A stretch of 62,092 nt of DNA, from contig CAKMJZ010000020.1 in NCBI GenBank assembly GCA_927435855.1, positions 1 through 62,092 on the forward strand, in the 5' to 3' direction. Positions 53,513-61,594 of the stretch are shown piece after piece. Numbering within the stretch: the first letter of the stretch is position 1; every line of letters begins with the position of its first letter. The position numbers and the translations under genes were made by a program. A model generated the notes under the pieces. That model was not told the DNA's origin, did not search any database, and saw nothing but the letters and a program-made list of their open reading frames with translations. This DNA comes from an uncultured Erysipelotrichaceae bacterium. GTDB lineage: Bacteria; Bacillota_I; Bacilli_A; Erysipelotrichales; Erysipelotrichaceae.

Positions 53513-54421
53513 TCAAATGAAGATTAGTTCATTTTCCATGGTTACATTGCGAATCTGTCTGATTCGAATTTCATTTCTCCACTGCTCTTTTTTTAAAAAA
53601 TCCGCAACCGTGAAGAACTCACGGTCATTGAGTAATTTGAATTGTTGTTTTTTACGTAATTTATGATAGGATAACAGATTCGTTTCAATAATATTATCAT
53701 ACTCATTAACCAGATTTGCAAGCATGTCAAATAAAGCGGAGTCATCATTTATGTCTTCAATTAATGGAACACGCAAGATGACCGGTTTATTTCTTAGAAG
53801 TTCAAGCATGACCTTTGGATCAAGGGTCTGACGGATATACTTTTGATAGATCTCATCCTTGGCGGCTTTGATATCGAGAAGATAGAGATCGATTAAGTCA
53901 AATGTCTTGGGTAACAATCCACCTGGGTCATATCCGGAAATATCCAAGGTCAGATGAAGATGGTATTCTTTTAGTTTTTTTGCCAAAGGCTCAATAAATG
54001 ACCACTGATTTAATGCTTCACCTCCGGAAAATGTTACACCGCCACCAGACTCGCGATAATAATCTATATCTTTTAGAATGATAGATACGATCTCATCTAC
54101 ACTTTTCTCTTCGCCCAATACACTAAAACAGCCCTGAGGACAAACAGAAACTAAATCCACACTCTGATCGTGGATATTCATATCAACTTCGGCTTTATTG
54201 TTTATCATTGAAATGCCAGTTCCGTTAACATGATCAAAACACTTTCGACAGCCGTCACAACGAGTTGGATCGTAGCTCAACTGACGATAGCTTGCGATCG
54301 ATTCCGGATTATGGCACCATGCGCATCTTAGCCCGCAGCCTTTGAAAAATACGGTTGTCCGGATACCGGGTCCGTCGTTGACTGAAAAGCGTTGAATGTC
54401 AAATATCAGTCCTTTAGTCAT
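53513..54421 (-). CDS. Glycyl radical enzyme activase
   Basis: A 302-residue radical SAM protein that would install the glycyl radical on the enzyme encoded upstream. It has GPGIRTTVFFKGCG, CxxxCxxC at 29/33/36 for the SAM cluster, and SGGEALNQ. Between them is a ferredoxin-like insertion with CDGCRKC (55, 58, 61) and CPQGC (94, 98), five Cys where two-cluster relatives have eight, so probably only one extra cluster. It overlaps the end of the enzyme gene by 8 bases, so it is translationally coupled. Confidence 0.92.
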   Translation of the reverse strand: MTKGLIFDIQRFSVNDGPGIRTTVFFKGCGLRCAWCHNPESIASYRQLSYDPTRCDGCRKCFDHVNGTGISMINNKAEVDMNIHDQSVDLVSVCPQGCFSVLGEEKSVDEIVSIILKDIDYYRESGGGVTFSGGEALNQWSFIEPLAKKLKEYHLHLTLDISGYDPGGLLPKTFDLIDLYLLDIKAAKDEIYQKYIRQTLDPKVMLELLRNKPVILRVPLIEDINDDSALFDMLANLVNEYDNIIETNLLSYHKLRKKQQFKLLNDREFFTVADFLKKEQWRNEIRIRQIRNVTMENELIFI

Positions 54422-56699
54422 TGCATGTTCTTTCCATGATTTCTTTTTGAACGTCTTTATCCAAATTAACAAAGCGCGCACTGAAACCGCCGACCCGCAC
54501 AATCAAATCGCGATGTCTTTCGGGATGATGATAAGCATCGATTAGGTCGGCTTGATTGACGATGTTGACCATTAGTTGTGGCCCGCCTTTTTTGAAATAG
54601 GTTTTAAATAGAGCTTTGATTTTTACTCTTTCCTGATTAAACATCCGGCCAGAGAACTTGATGTTTTGTACAGTGCCGGCATTAATATCGGCACGTATTT
54701 TACACAGTGAGTTCAACATGGCCGTTGGTCCGTTGATGTCCGCACCGCTTTGTGGGTTGTTGGCATTGGACATATACATTCCGGCAATTCGGCCATCCGG
54801 TGAACTGGCGGTTGCTCGTCCCCATTCGGTATTGACTTGATTGTTGATCACGACGACCAACCAACTGTCCAATCCGACTTTCTCAGCCTGGTCAGCCACA
54901 TGTTGACAAGTAAATTCGTGCAACCAGATCGCCAGATTATCGACTTCTTCGATATCATTACCAAATTTCGGTAAATCAATCATCTTTTGACGTAAATCTT
55001 CGTGTCCATCGAAGTCGTGAGCAAGAATGTCCTGTAGCTGAGGCATGGTCAATACGTTGTCATCGAACACGAGTTTCTTAATAGCATATAGCGAATCCGC
55101 CGCATTGATATTGCCATACATTTCATTGGTTCCACCCAAATGGAAGACACCGCCATCCAACACCATTTTTCCGCGATTGATACAATCGTCGGTTAGGATA
55201 CTGGTATAAATGAATCCGACTTGTTGGTTCATGACTTGGTATGATTGAGCATGAGAGTGAGCACCGGATTCTATGTAGTAGGAAAGCTGTTGTTTATACT
55301 GATCAAGAAATTCCTCAAAAGTAGAAATTTCATTCATTTTTTTTAGTTTTAGTGGCCCAAGTTTATATTGATAATCCCATTGATCGACTCCGTCATGTAT
55401 CAACAATGTTAAACTTTTTAGCAGATTGATACAAACGTTGGGAGTTCCGACGCCTTTACCGGCAAGAACAAACTCACCACAGCCAAATGGAACGTAGTTG
55501 CAAGCTGTATTATAGTCTACATGCATCATTTTCATGACCGCATCAATATTGACATCATCATTATATAGAATAGGATAAGTGATTCCGGTGGAAATACTGT
55601 CCATAGCCTTTTCGAATATTTCCGGATCCATTCCATCGTAAAAGCGTAAGGTAAACTGCGGTTCAACCATTTGAGCGCGTTTGGTAGCTTCAATGGCTAA
55701 CTTACAGAAGACATCCGCATTTTTCTCATTGCGTCTGCCTCTTCCACCGACAATGACACGACCGTTAACATTGGTGCGCTTGACTTCAATCAGTCGCCAC
55801 TGCGAAAGTATAAGCTCAATGGCTTCTTCTTCACTTAAATGACCGGAAGTTAAGTCATTGACCAGGTAGTCACCTAAATAGTCATCCATACGACCGTAAT
55901 TGACGACACCGGCCATGGATGAATACAACCATGACAATTGCATCGCGCCAAGCATTGTTGAAGGTCGTTCACTACGGATTTCCCTAAGAGCATCAAGCAA
56001 ATTAACAAGCTGTTGTTTTCTCTTTTTACTCATTGACGTGGTCAACTTTGTTTCAACTTCATCAATATGATGATCGACAACTTTTTGAAGTAATTTCAGT
56101 GCTTCGATCATACTTTCATATTCAACAACAGATGAAGGGTTTATAGTTAACTTGGATTCAATAAGATTGATCAATCCAACGATTCCATGATCTAGTAATT
56201 TATTATAGTCCAGATACATCCCGCTGAAACGAGCGGTAATGATGACCGGATAGTGCACATCCACAAATGGTCCACATACGTTTTCTAGAAGGTTATCCTT
56301 ATAGAAAATCTCACGGGTATCATGTTGTTTCCAGTATCCAATTAACTCATCGATCGTGACATAATATTTTTCATCCATACGACTTTTCATTTTTGCCATT
56401 TGATCAAATCGACAGTAGTGTCCTGGAGCACCAACGGAAGTTACCGACCCAAAGCCGATGGGTAAGGCATCATATCTGCCAACCATCAAGTCACCTTCGT
56501 ACATCGGGCGAAACACAGCTGGAAATAACACGTTCAAACAAGCGATCTCTCGCTCCAATCTCTGTGAATTGCTAAATCGTTTGTGCGTATCGGTATAACG
56601 AACCATGATTTCCAATTGTTCTACATCTTTTTTATGTAGTGGTTCCTTGGGTGCCACGGCTACATTCTGTTCATTTTTCTTAAGAGTTCGTTCGATCAT
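54414..56699 (-). CDS. Glycyl radical enzyme of unknown substrate
   Basis: A 761-residue glycyl radical enzyme of the pyruvate formate-lyase/diol dehydratase superfamily. The radical site RVGGFSARF has the Gly at 738, 24 residues from the end. The active Cys is C407 in PFGCGEF, where lyases such as choline TMA-lyase and glycerol dehydratase have GCVE, while PFL has a Cys pair. The following Glu (E409) is retained, so a dehydratase or lyase type is likely. It is the first gene of the unit with activase and GntR. Neighbours are sugar-phosphate genes, so the substrate may be a sugar or sugar acid. Confidence 0.93.
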   Translation of the reverse strand: MIERTLKKNEQNVAVAPKEPLHKKDVEQLEIMVRYTDTHKRFSNSQRLEREIACLNVLFPAVFRPMYEGDLMVGRYDALPIGFGSVTSVGAPGHYCRFDQMAKMKSRMDEKYYVTIDELIGYWKQHDTREIFYKDNLLENVCGPFVDVHYPVIITARFSGMYLDYNKLLDHGIVGLINLIESKLTINPSSVVEYESMIEALKLLQKVVDHHIDEVETKLTTSMSKKRKQQLVNLLDALREIRSERPSTMLGAMQLSWLYSSMAGVVNYGRMDDYLGDYLVNDLTSGHLSEEEAIELILSQWRLIEVKRTNVNGRVIVGGRGRRNEKNADVFCKLAIEATKRAQMVEPQFTLRFYDGMDPEIFEKAMDSISTGITYPILYNDDVNIDAVMKMMHVDYNTACNYVPFGCGEFVLAGKGVGTPNVCINLLKSLTLLIHDGVDQWDYQYKLGPLKLKKMNEISTFEEFLDQYKQQLSYYIESGAHSHAQSYQVMNQQVGFIYTSILTDDCINRGKMVLDGGVFHLGGTNEMYGNINAADSLYAIKKLVFDDNVLTMPQLQDILAHDFDGHEDLRQKMIDLPKFGNDIEEVDNLAIWLHEFTCQHVADQAEKVGLDSWLVVVINNQVNTEWGRATASSPDGRIAGMYMSNANNPQSGADINGPTAMLNSLCKIRADINAGTVQNIKFSGRMFNQERVKIKALFKTYFKKGGPQLMVNIVNQADLIDAYHHPERHRDLIVRVGGFSARFVNLDKDVQKEIMERTCND

Positions 56700-56727
56700 A
56701 AGTACTCCTTTATAGCTCTACATGGAA

Positions 56728-56756
56728 ATTATAGGGCTGTTCACACAGTGAGTCAA
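56728..56756 (-). promoter_or_regulatory. Promoter of the glycyl radical enzyme operon
   Basis: On the minus strand TTGACT (56756-56751) and TATAAT (56733-56728) are separated by 17 bases, a near-ideal promoter 29 bases before the start codon. Confidence 0.8.
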
Positions 56757-56770
56757 CGAAATATTGCAAA

Positions 56771-56784
56771 TTTGTTAATACAAA
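56771..56784. promoter_or_regulatory. Palindromic operator candidate for the GntR regulator
   Basis: tttgttaatacaaa is a palindrome (half sites TTTGT and ACAAA) resembling HutC/TreR-type operators. It is 15 bases upstream of the minus-strand -35 box. A related inverted repeat is at 56839-56856. Confidence 0.5.
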
Positions 56785-56838
56785 TATCTAAAGTGTGAAA
56801 ATCGTCTATCAAAACATGCTTTTTTCTGATATTTTTTA

Positions 56839-56856
56839 ATACAAAGGGGATTGTAT
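56839..56856. promoter_or_regulatory. Second inverted repeat in the divergent region
   Basis: atacaa and ttgtat flank six bases (aggggа-type purine spacer). The half sites match those at 56771-56784 with a wider spacer. The rest of 56700-57003 shows no gene. Confidence 0.4.
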
Positions 56857-56947
56857 GCAAGAAAATGTTTGATTTAATACTTTTTGTGTTATTAATATGT
56901 GTTTTGTGCGATATAAAATGACATATTCTGATAATTTATGAAAGTAT

Positions 56948-56975
56948 TTGCAACCATGTTTTTCTATGCTATAAT
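56948..56975 (+). promoter_or_regulatory. Promoter of the PMI-like/NanE/PTS run
   Basis: TTGCAA at 56948-56953, 16 bases, and TATAAT at 56970-56975 preceded by TGC (extended -10). It lies 28 bases before the start codon at 57004. Confidence 0.75.
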
Positions 56976-57003
56976 GACTTTAGGCATAAAACGGAGGGCT
57001 ATC

Positions 57004-58749
57004 ATGAACGATAATAAGTACAGACCCAACCCGCTAATTGAAATCCAATCCGTCACTTCCGGTATCACCGAAGGTTTTGATGAGATTATAAAAGTAATAA
57101 AAAATGAATTAAGAAATCATCGTTTCGTTGCGATTGAGACATATCCGGGAACTGATAAAAAATCATTGATCACCGGACTGGGACAGCTGTTTGAACATGT
57201 TGTTGACACGGATGAAGTGATGTTTTCTAGCCAACAACTCAATGAGATACTGTTTAATGATTTGACAGATGACCGGGTTTTCGGGCGTTTGACTCATAAG
57301 AAAATAGAACATATTACGGATTCCATGAAATTTTCTCAACTTGTAGAAAAACTCAGTGCCATGGAGGGGAAAATTCTTCTTATCGGTTTTGGTTCAAGTC
57401 GTTTGGTCGATAAGGCGTGTGTAATTTTTACCAGCGTGACTCGTTGGGAAATTCAAATGCGATTTAGAAATAAGTCGATGGACAATTATAATGCAGGAAA
57501 TTTCGGCGAAGATCCGTTGCGCATGTTTAAACGTGGATATTTCGTAGATTGGCGTATTGCGGATAATTACAAAGATTCCATCTGGCATAAAGTTGATTAT
57601 GTGATGGATACCGATAAGATCGATCAGCCAAAAATGTTGGCTAAAGACAGTTTTATGAAAGCTTTAAAAGAAATCGTCAGTAAGCCGTTTTCAATGGTTC
57701 CGTATTTCGATATAGGACTTTGGGGCGGACAATGGATGAAGGAAAAGTGTAATCTGAATCCGGATAAGGCGAATTACGCCTGGTCGTTTAACGGAGTTCC
57801 GGAAGAAAATGCCTTAACGATTCGCATTGGTAATCGCTATATGACTTTTCAGGCGATGGATGCGGTTATGCGCTTCCCTAATCAATTGATGGGCGAGCTG
57901 AATGTTGCTCGTTTCGGACGTGAATTCCCAATTAGATTTGACTTTCTCGACACGATGGATGGTGGGCATTTGTCCCTTCAAGTCCATCCAGTGACAGATT
58001 ATATCCAACGTCAGTTTGGTATGCATTATACTCAGGATGAATCATATTACATCCTTGATGCTAAAGAGGATGCCCATGTATATCTCGGGGTTAAAAACGG
58101 TGTTAAACTCGATAACTTAATGGAAGATTTACAACAGGCAAACTCTGGTGAGAAGTTCTTCGATGATGAAGTCTATATCAATAAGATTCCGGCGAAGAAG
58201 CACGATCACTTTTTGATTCCTGCAGGCACGATTCACTGTTCCGGTCGCAATTCAATGGTATTGGAAATCAGTGCAACGCCATATATTTTTACCTTTAAGA
58301 TGTGGGACTGGGGACGCATAGGGTTGGATGGCATGCCTAGACCGGTTCATTTGGCACATGCTGAAAAAGTAGTGGATATCCAACGAGATACCGATTGGGT
58401 GTACGATCATCTGGTCAATGATTTTACCTTATTGAATGAGGAAGAAGATATAAAGCAAGAGCGAACCGGATTACATGAGTTGGAGTTTATCGACACGGTA
58501 AGAACTTGGTTTACAAAGCCGTTTAATATACCGATTCAACATACAGTACATTCGCTGATGTTGGTGGAAGGTGATATGGCGACTATTAAGAGTAAAAAGA
58601 ATGCCTTTGCTCCATTTGATATTTATTATGCGGAATGTGTGATAATTCCGGCATCACTTGACGAAATTACAATCATACCGCAAAATAGTAATAAGCATGC
58701 TTTAATCCACGCGTTTGTGCGTGGGTCTAAAAAGAATAAAAAGAAATAA
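57004..58749 (+). CDS. Two-domain class I PMI-like protein
   Basis: A 581-residue protein. Residues 1 to about 215 form an N-terminal domain with a degenerate P-loop-like stretch (AIETYPGTDKKSLITGL), resembling uridine-kinase-like folds but without the standard Walker lysine context. The rest is PMI class I: LSLQVHPVTDY, DESYYILD and GTIHCSGRN supply metal ligands, and FDIGLWGGQW replaces the usual IWGGNRL. Start chosen by the GGAGGG before 57004; the upstream frame from 56938 crosses the promoter. Function and the role of the first domain are unknown. Confidence 0.75.
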   Translation: MNDNKYRPNPLIEIQSVTSGITEGFDEIIKVIKNELRNHRFVAIETYPGTDKKSLITGLGQLFEHVVDTDEVMFSSQQLNEILFNDLTDDRVFGRLTHKKIEHITDSMKFSQLVEKLSAMEGKILLIGFGSSRLVDKACVIFTSVTRWEIQMRFRNKSMDNYNAGNFGEDPLRMFKRGYFVDWRIADNYKDSIWHKVDYVMDTDKIDQPKMLAKDSFMKALKEIVSKPFSMVPYFDIGLWGGQWMKEKCNLNPDKANYAWSFNGVPEENALTIRIGNRYMTFQAMDAVMRFPNQLMGELNVARFGREFPIRFDFLDTMDGGHLSLQVHPVTDYIQRQFGMHYTQDESYYILDAKEDAHVYLGVKNGVKLDNLMEDLQQANSGEKFFDDEVYINKIPAKKHDHFLIPAGTIHCSGRNSMVLEISATPYIFTFKMWDWGRIGLDGMPRPVHLAHAEKVVDIQRDTDWVYDHLVNDFTLLNEEEDIKQERTGLHELEFIDTVRTWFTKPFNIPIQHTVHSLMLVEGDMATIKSKKNAFAPFDIYYAECVIIPASLDEITIIPQNSNKHALIHAFVRGSKKNKKK

Positions 58750-58764
58750 TCTGTGGGGGATTAT

Positions 58765-59469
58765 ATGAACATTGATGCTCTTAAGCAACAACTCAAAGGA
58801 AAACTGATTGTATCTTGTCAGACTTTTGAGGGTGAACCCATTCACGGTGAGGGTATCGTTGTAAAAATGGCGCTATCTGCGAAATGGGCAGATGCAGCTG
58901 GTATACGTGCTAATGAACCACAAAATGTCGCAGATATTAAAGCGGCTGTAAACCTTCCGGTTATTGGCATTTGGAAAGTCGTGAAAACTGGATGTGATGT
59001 GTATATCACTCCGACGATGGAAGCGGTAGATGCATTAGTTGAAGCCGGAAGTGATATCGTAGCACTTGATGCGACCGATCGGATATCTCATGATGGACGC
59101 AAGGCGTATGAATTGATTAGAGATATTAAGGTGAAATATCCTTTGTTGCCAGTTATGGCCGATATATCGACTTTTGAAGAAGGAGTCAATGCCATTGATT
59201 ATGGTGCGGATTTCGTCGGTACGACATTGAGTGGTTATACCACGCATTCTAAAAAGACCGATGGACCGAATTTTGATTTGATTGAAAAACTGTGCGAACG
59301 CTTTGAGGACAAAGTCATTGCCGAGGGCAAGGTTAACTGTCCCCAAGAGGCGGTTCGCTGTATAAAACTGGGTGCATTGTGTGTCGTGGTTGGCGGTGCC
59401 ATCACGCGTCCGCACTTGACTGCCCAACGCTTTGTTTCATTTTTGAAAGAGGTGGAAGATGATGCATGA
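58765..59469 (+). CDS. nanE: N-acetylmannosamine-6-phosphate 2-epimerase
   Basis: A 234-residue TIM barrel: LKGKLIVSCQTFEGEPIH at the start, AAGIRANEP, GIWKV, DATDR, MADIS and VIAEGKVNCPQEAVR and VVVGGAITRP at the end. It turns ManNAc-6-phosphate into GlcNAc-6-phosphate for NagA (48152). GGGGGA precedes the start. With the PTS at 60609 this points to N-acetylmannosamine or a similar amino sugar as carbon source. No sialic acid lyase is seen. Confidence 0.93.
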   Translation: MNIDALKQQLKGKLIVSCQTFEGEPIHGEGIVVKMALSAKWADAAGIRANEPQNVADIKAAVNLPVIGIWKVVKTGCDVYITPTMEAVDALVEAGSDIVALDATDRISHDGRKAYELIRDIKVKYPLLPVMADISTFEEGVNAIDYGADFVGTTLSGYTTHSKKTDGPNFDLIEKLCERFEDKVIAEGKVNCPQEAVRCIKLGALCVVVGGAITRPHLTAQRFVSFLKEVEDDA

Positions 59470-60181
59470 TGTAAAAAAGTATGTTCAATCGACGATTGAT
59501 GGAATTTATACCACTCAAATCGATAATATCGCATTGGCTGCTCAGTTGACTGCGGATGCTTTTGAAAAGGGAAGTAAGATATTTGTGACTGGCAGCGGAC
59601 ATTCACATACATTCAGTGAAGAACTGTATGGTCGTGCCGGCGGATTGGCTTTCTTTGTGCCCATTCTTACCAGTGAATTAACGTTGGTCGAACATCCGAC
59701 TAAAAGTACATTTGTTGAACGGTTACCTGGTTATGCCGCAATCTTATTTGAATTATATGGTTGTAAAAAAGATGATGTCATCTTAATCGCATCGAATTCG
59801 GGGCGTAATGCCTATCCGGTAGAAATGGCGTTATGTGCCAAGGAAGCCGGCTTAAAAGTTATTGCTGTGACCAATGTAAAGCATTCGATGGCAACGGCAT
59901 CCCGTCATCCTAGCGGTAAACGCTTGCTTGAGTTGGCTGATGTCGTGATTGATAACTGTGGAGATTTGGGTGATGCCGCTTATCATTTGGATGGTGTTGA
60001 AGCAGCGGTAGGCCCGACTTCATCGGTGTCTAATTCGATCATTGCCTTACTTTATACGGTGGAGGTTGCGCGCTTGTTACAACAGCGCGGAGTCGAAGCG
60101 CCGGTATTTGTCAGTGCCAATGTCGATGGTGGTTTTGAGAAAAACGAGAAATACATGCGTCAGTATGCGCGCTTGTATTAA
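59459..60181 (+). CDS. SIS-domain phosphosugar-binding protein, second copy
   Basis: A 240-residue SIS domain protein: IFVTGSGHSHTFSEELYGRAGG and VILIASNSGRNAYPVEMAL form the phosphosugar site, and VGPTSSVSNSIIALL matches the GPTSTIANTLIV of the protein at 43702. It overlaps the end of nanE by 11 bases and GAGGTGG precedes the start; ATG at 59462 is an alternative. The two paralogues lie at opposite ends of the island. It may isomerise or hydrolyse a phosphosugar. Confidence 0.82.
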   Translation: MMHDVKKYVQSTIDGIYTTQIDNIALAAQLTADAFEKGSKIFVTGSGHSHTFSEELYGRAGGLAFFVPILTSELTLVEHPTKSTFVERLPGYAAILFELYGCKKDDVILIASNSGRNAYPVEMALCAKEAGLKVIAVTNVKHSMATASRHPSGKRLLELADVVIDNCGDLGDAAYHLDGVEAAVGPTSSVSNSIIALLYTVEVARLLQQRGVEAPVFVSANVDGGFEKNEKYMRQYARLY

Positions 60182-60195
60182 ATAGGAGGGTTGTC

Positions 60196-60525
60196 GTGGC
60201 TACGAAAAAGCGGGTAAATCCGAGAAAGACAGCAGGAAGACTGGTCATCGATACGTTTAAAAATGCGAAGGCATTTAGTGAAAAGACGGCTCAACCTGCG
60301 GAGATTTGTAAAGATTTGCCGTTGGCGAGTTCGGTAATCGCCTATACGATCACCAATATGATGGAAGATGATATATTTATTAAGACAGAGGATAACCGCT
60401 TTTATTTCAGTCAAGAAAACTGGGATAAATTTGAAAAGCGTTTTAATCGAATCTATTGGATTCTCTTGGGAATCCCCATTGGATTAACTATTTTATTCTT
60501 TATTATCGATATATTCTTAAAGTAA
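60196..60525 (+). CDS. Small protein with C-terminal membrane helix
   Basis: A 109-residue protein starting with GTG after AGGAGGG. The first 80 residues are soluble and helical (Lys/Arg-rich start KKRVNPRKTAGRLV); the end is a single helix (IYWILLGIPIGLTILFFIIDIFL). No family recognised. It lies between the SIS gene (14 bases before) and the PTS operon. Confidence 0.6.
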   Translation: MATKKRVNPRKTAGRLVIDTFKNAKAFSEKTAQPAEICKDLPLASSVIAYTITNMMEDDIFIKTEDNRFYFSQENWDKFEKRFNRIYWILLGIPIGLTILFFIIDIFLK

Positions 60526-60579
60526 TAAACGCGAAACGGTTGAGTTATAAAGTGGTTGAGGTTATTATTTGTATATGAG

Positions 60580-60593
60580 TGTAAGCGATTACA
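60580..60593 (+). promoter_or_regulatory. CcpA-type cre site before the PTS operon
   Basis: tgtaagcgattaca matches the cre consensus TGNAANCGNWNNCA fully. It is 15 bases upstream of the EIIA start codon, so it would block or halt transcription there when glucose is present. Confidence 0.8.
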
Positions 60594-60608
60594 AAAAGGA
60601 GAATCATT

Positions 60609-61037
60609 ATGAAATATGTGGTTATGGTCAGTCATGGCGAATTCGCTCATGGATTACGCTCGGCTATACGCATGATGACCGGTGAGCGAGATGATATGTT
60701 CAGTGTCTGCTTAAAAGAGGACATGGGCACCAATCAATTCGCAGAAGAATTTACAAAGCTTGTCGAACCGTTTAACAGTGATGACGAAGTGTTGCTGTTC
60801 AGTGACATTCTAAGCGGTTCCCCATTTACGACATCGTTGGATATTCTCAATCAAAAAGGTTTATTGGATAAGTCCATGGTCTTTACCGGTATGAATATGC
60901 CTATGGTATTGACGGCTGTTTTGATGAAGGACAACATCGAGGGGGAAGACTTAAAGGAAGCAATCTTAAGTGAAGGCAAACTGGCTGTAACATTCTTTGA
61001 CATAAATGCTGTCAAAGAAACCGAAGAAATTATCTAG
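60609..61037 (+). CDS. PTS mannose-family EIIA component
   Basis: A 142-residue EIIA of the mannose/sorbose/N-acetylgalactosamine family: VVMVSHGEFAHGLRSAI with the phosphorylated His9, then LLFSDILSGSPFTTSL. It accepts phosphate from HPr and passes it to EIIB. AAAGGAG precedes the start. Confidence 0.93.
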   Translation: MKYVVMVSHGEFAHGLRSAIRMMTGERDDMFSVCLKEDMGTNQFAEEFTKLVEPFNSDDEVLLFSDILSGSPFTTSLDILNQKGLLDKSMVFTGMNMPMVLTAVLMKDNIEGEDLKEAILSEGKLAVTFFDINAVKETEEII

Positions 61038-61047
61038 GAGGAAAAAC

Positions 61048-61542
61048 ATGGCAATTTCATTTATTCGAGTCGATGACCGTATCGTTCATGGACAAATCAC
61101 GACCCGCTGGTCACAGGAGTATCCGTGTGATGCTATCGTGGCAGTCAATGACTTGGCGGCTACCAATCCAGTTATTAAGGCGGCTTTCTTGTCGTCCATC
61201 AACAAACCTTTGTACATTTGGACGTATGCCGAATGGAAAGAAAAATGTGACAAAGTTCTTCAAAGCCAAAAGAATTATTTCTTGATTACTAAAGATCCGA
61301 TATTGATGGCTAAAATATTAGTCGATGATGGTTTTGATTCAGGTAGACGTGAAGTATGTGTCGGTCCGGCGAATGATCGTCCGGGTGCCGTAAAATTGGG
61401 TAATAATCAGTCGCTGATGCAAAATGAGGCAGAAGCTTTTGAGAAGATTCATCAGGCTGGTTATAAGATTTTGTTTGCATTGGTCAGGGAAGATGCCATT
61501 GGCTACTGGCCGAAATTCCGTGGATTGTTCGGATACAAATAG
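61048..61542 (+). CDS. PTS mannose-family EIIB component
   Basis: A 164-residue EIIB: ISFIRVDDRIVHGQITTRW with the phosphorylated His15, and VGPANDRPGAVKLGNN in the middle. It passes phosphate to the sugar during entry. It starts 10 bases after the EIIA stop with AGGAGG. Confidence 0.94.
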   Translation: MAISFIRVDDRIVHGQITTRWSQEYPCDAIVAVNDLAATNPVIKAAFLSSINKPLYIWTYAEWKEKCDKVLQSQKNYFLITKDPILMAKILVDDGFDSGRREVCVGPANDRPGAVKLGNNQSLMQNEAEAFEKIHQAGYKILFALVREDAIGYWPKFRGLFGYK

Positions 61543-61594
61543 GAGTAATTTGTAACCGTTCATCATAAAAAAACCTAAGGAAAGGGAGGATTTT

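Noticed and set aside
56938-57003. Longer N-terminus for the two-domain PMI-like protein
   Set aside because: The frame runs over the -35/-10 boxes and lacks a ribosome binding site; 57004 has GGAGGG.
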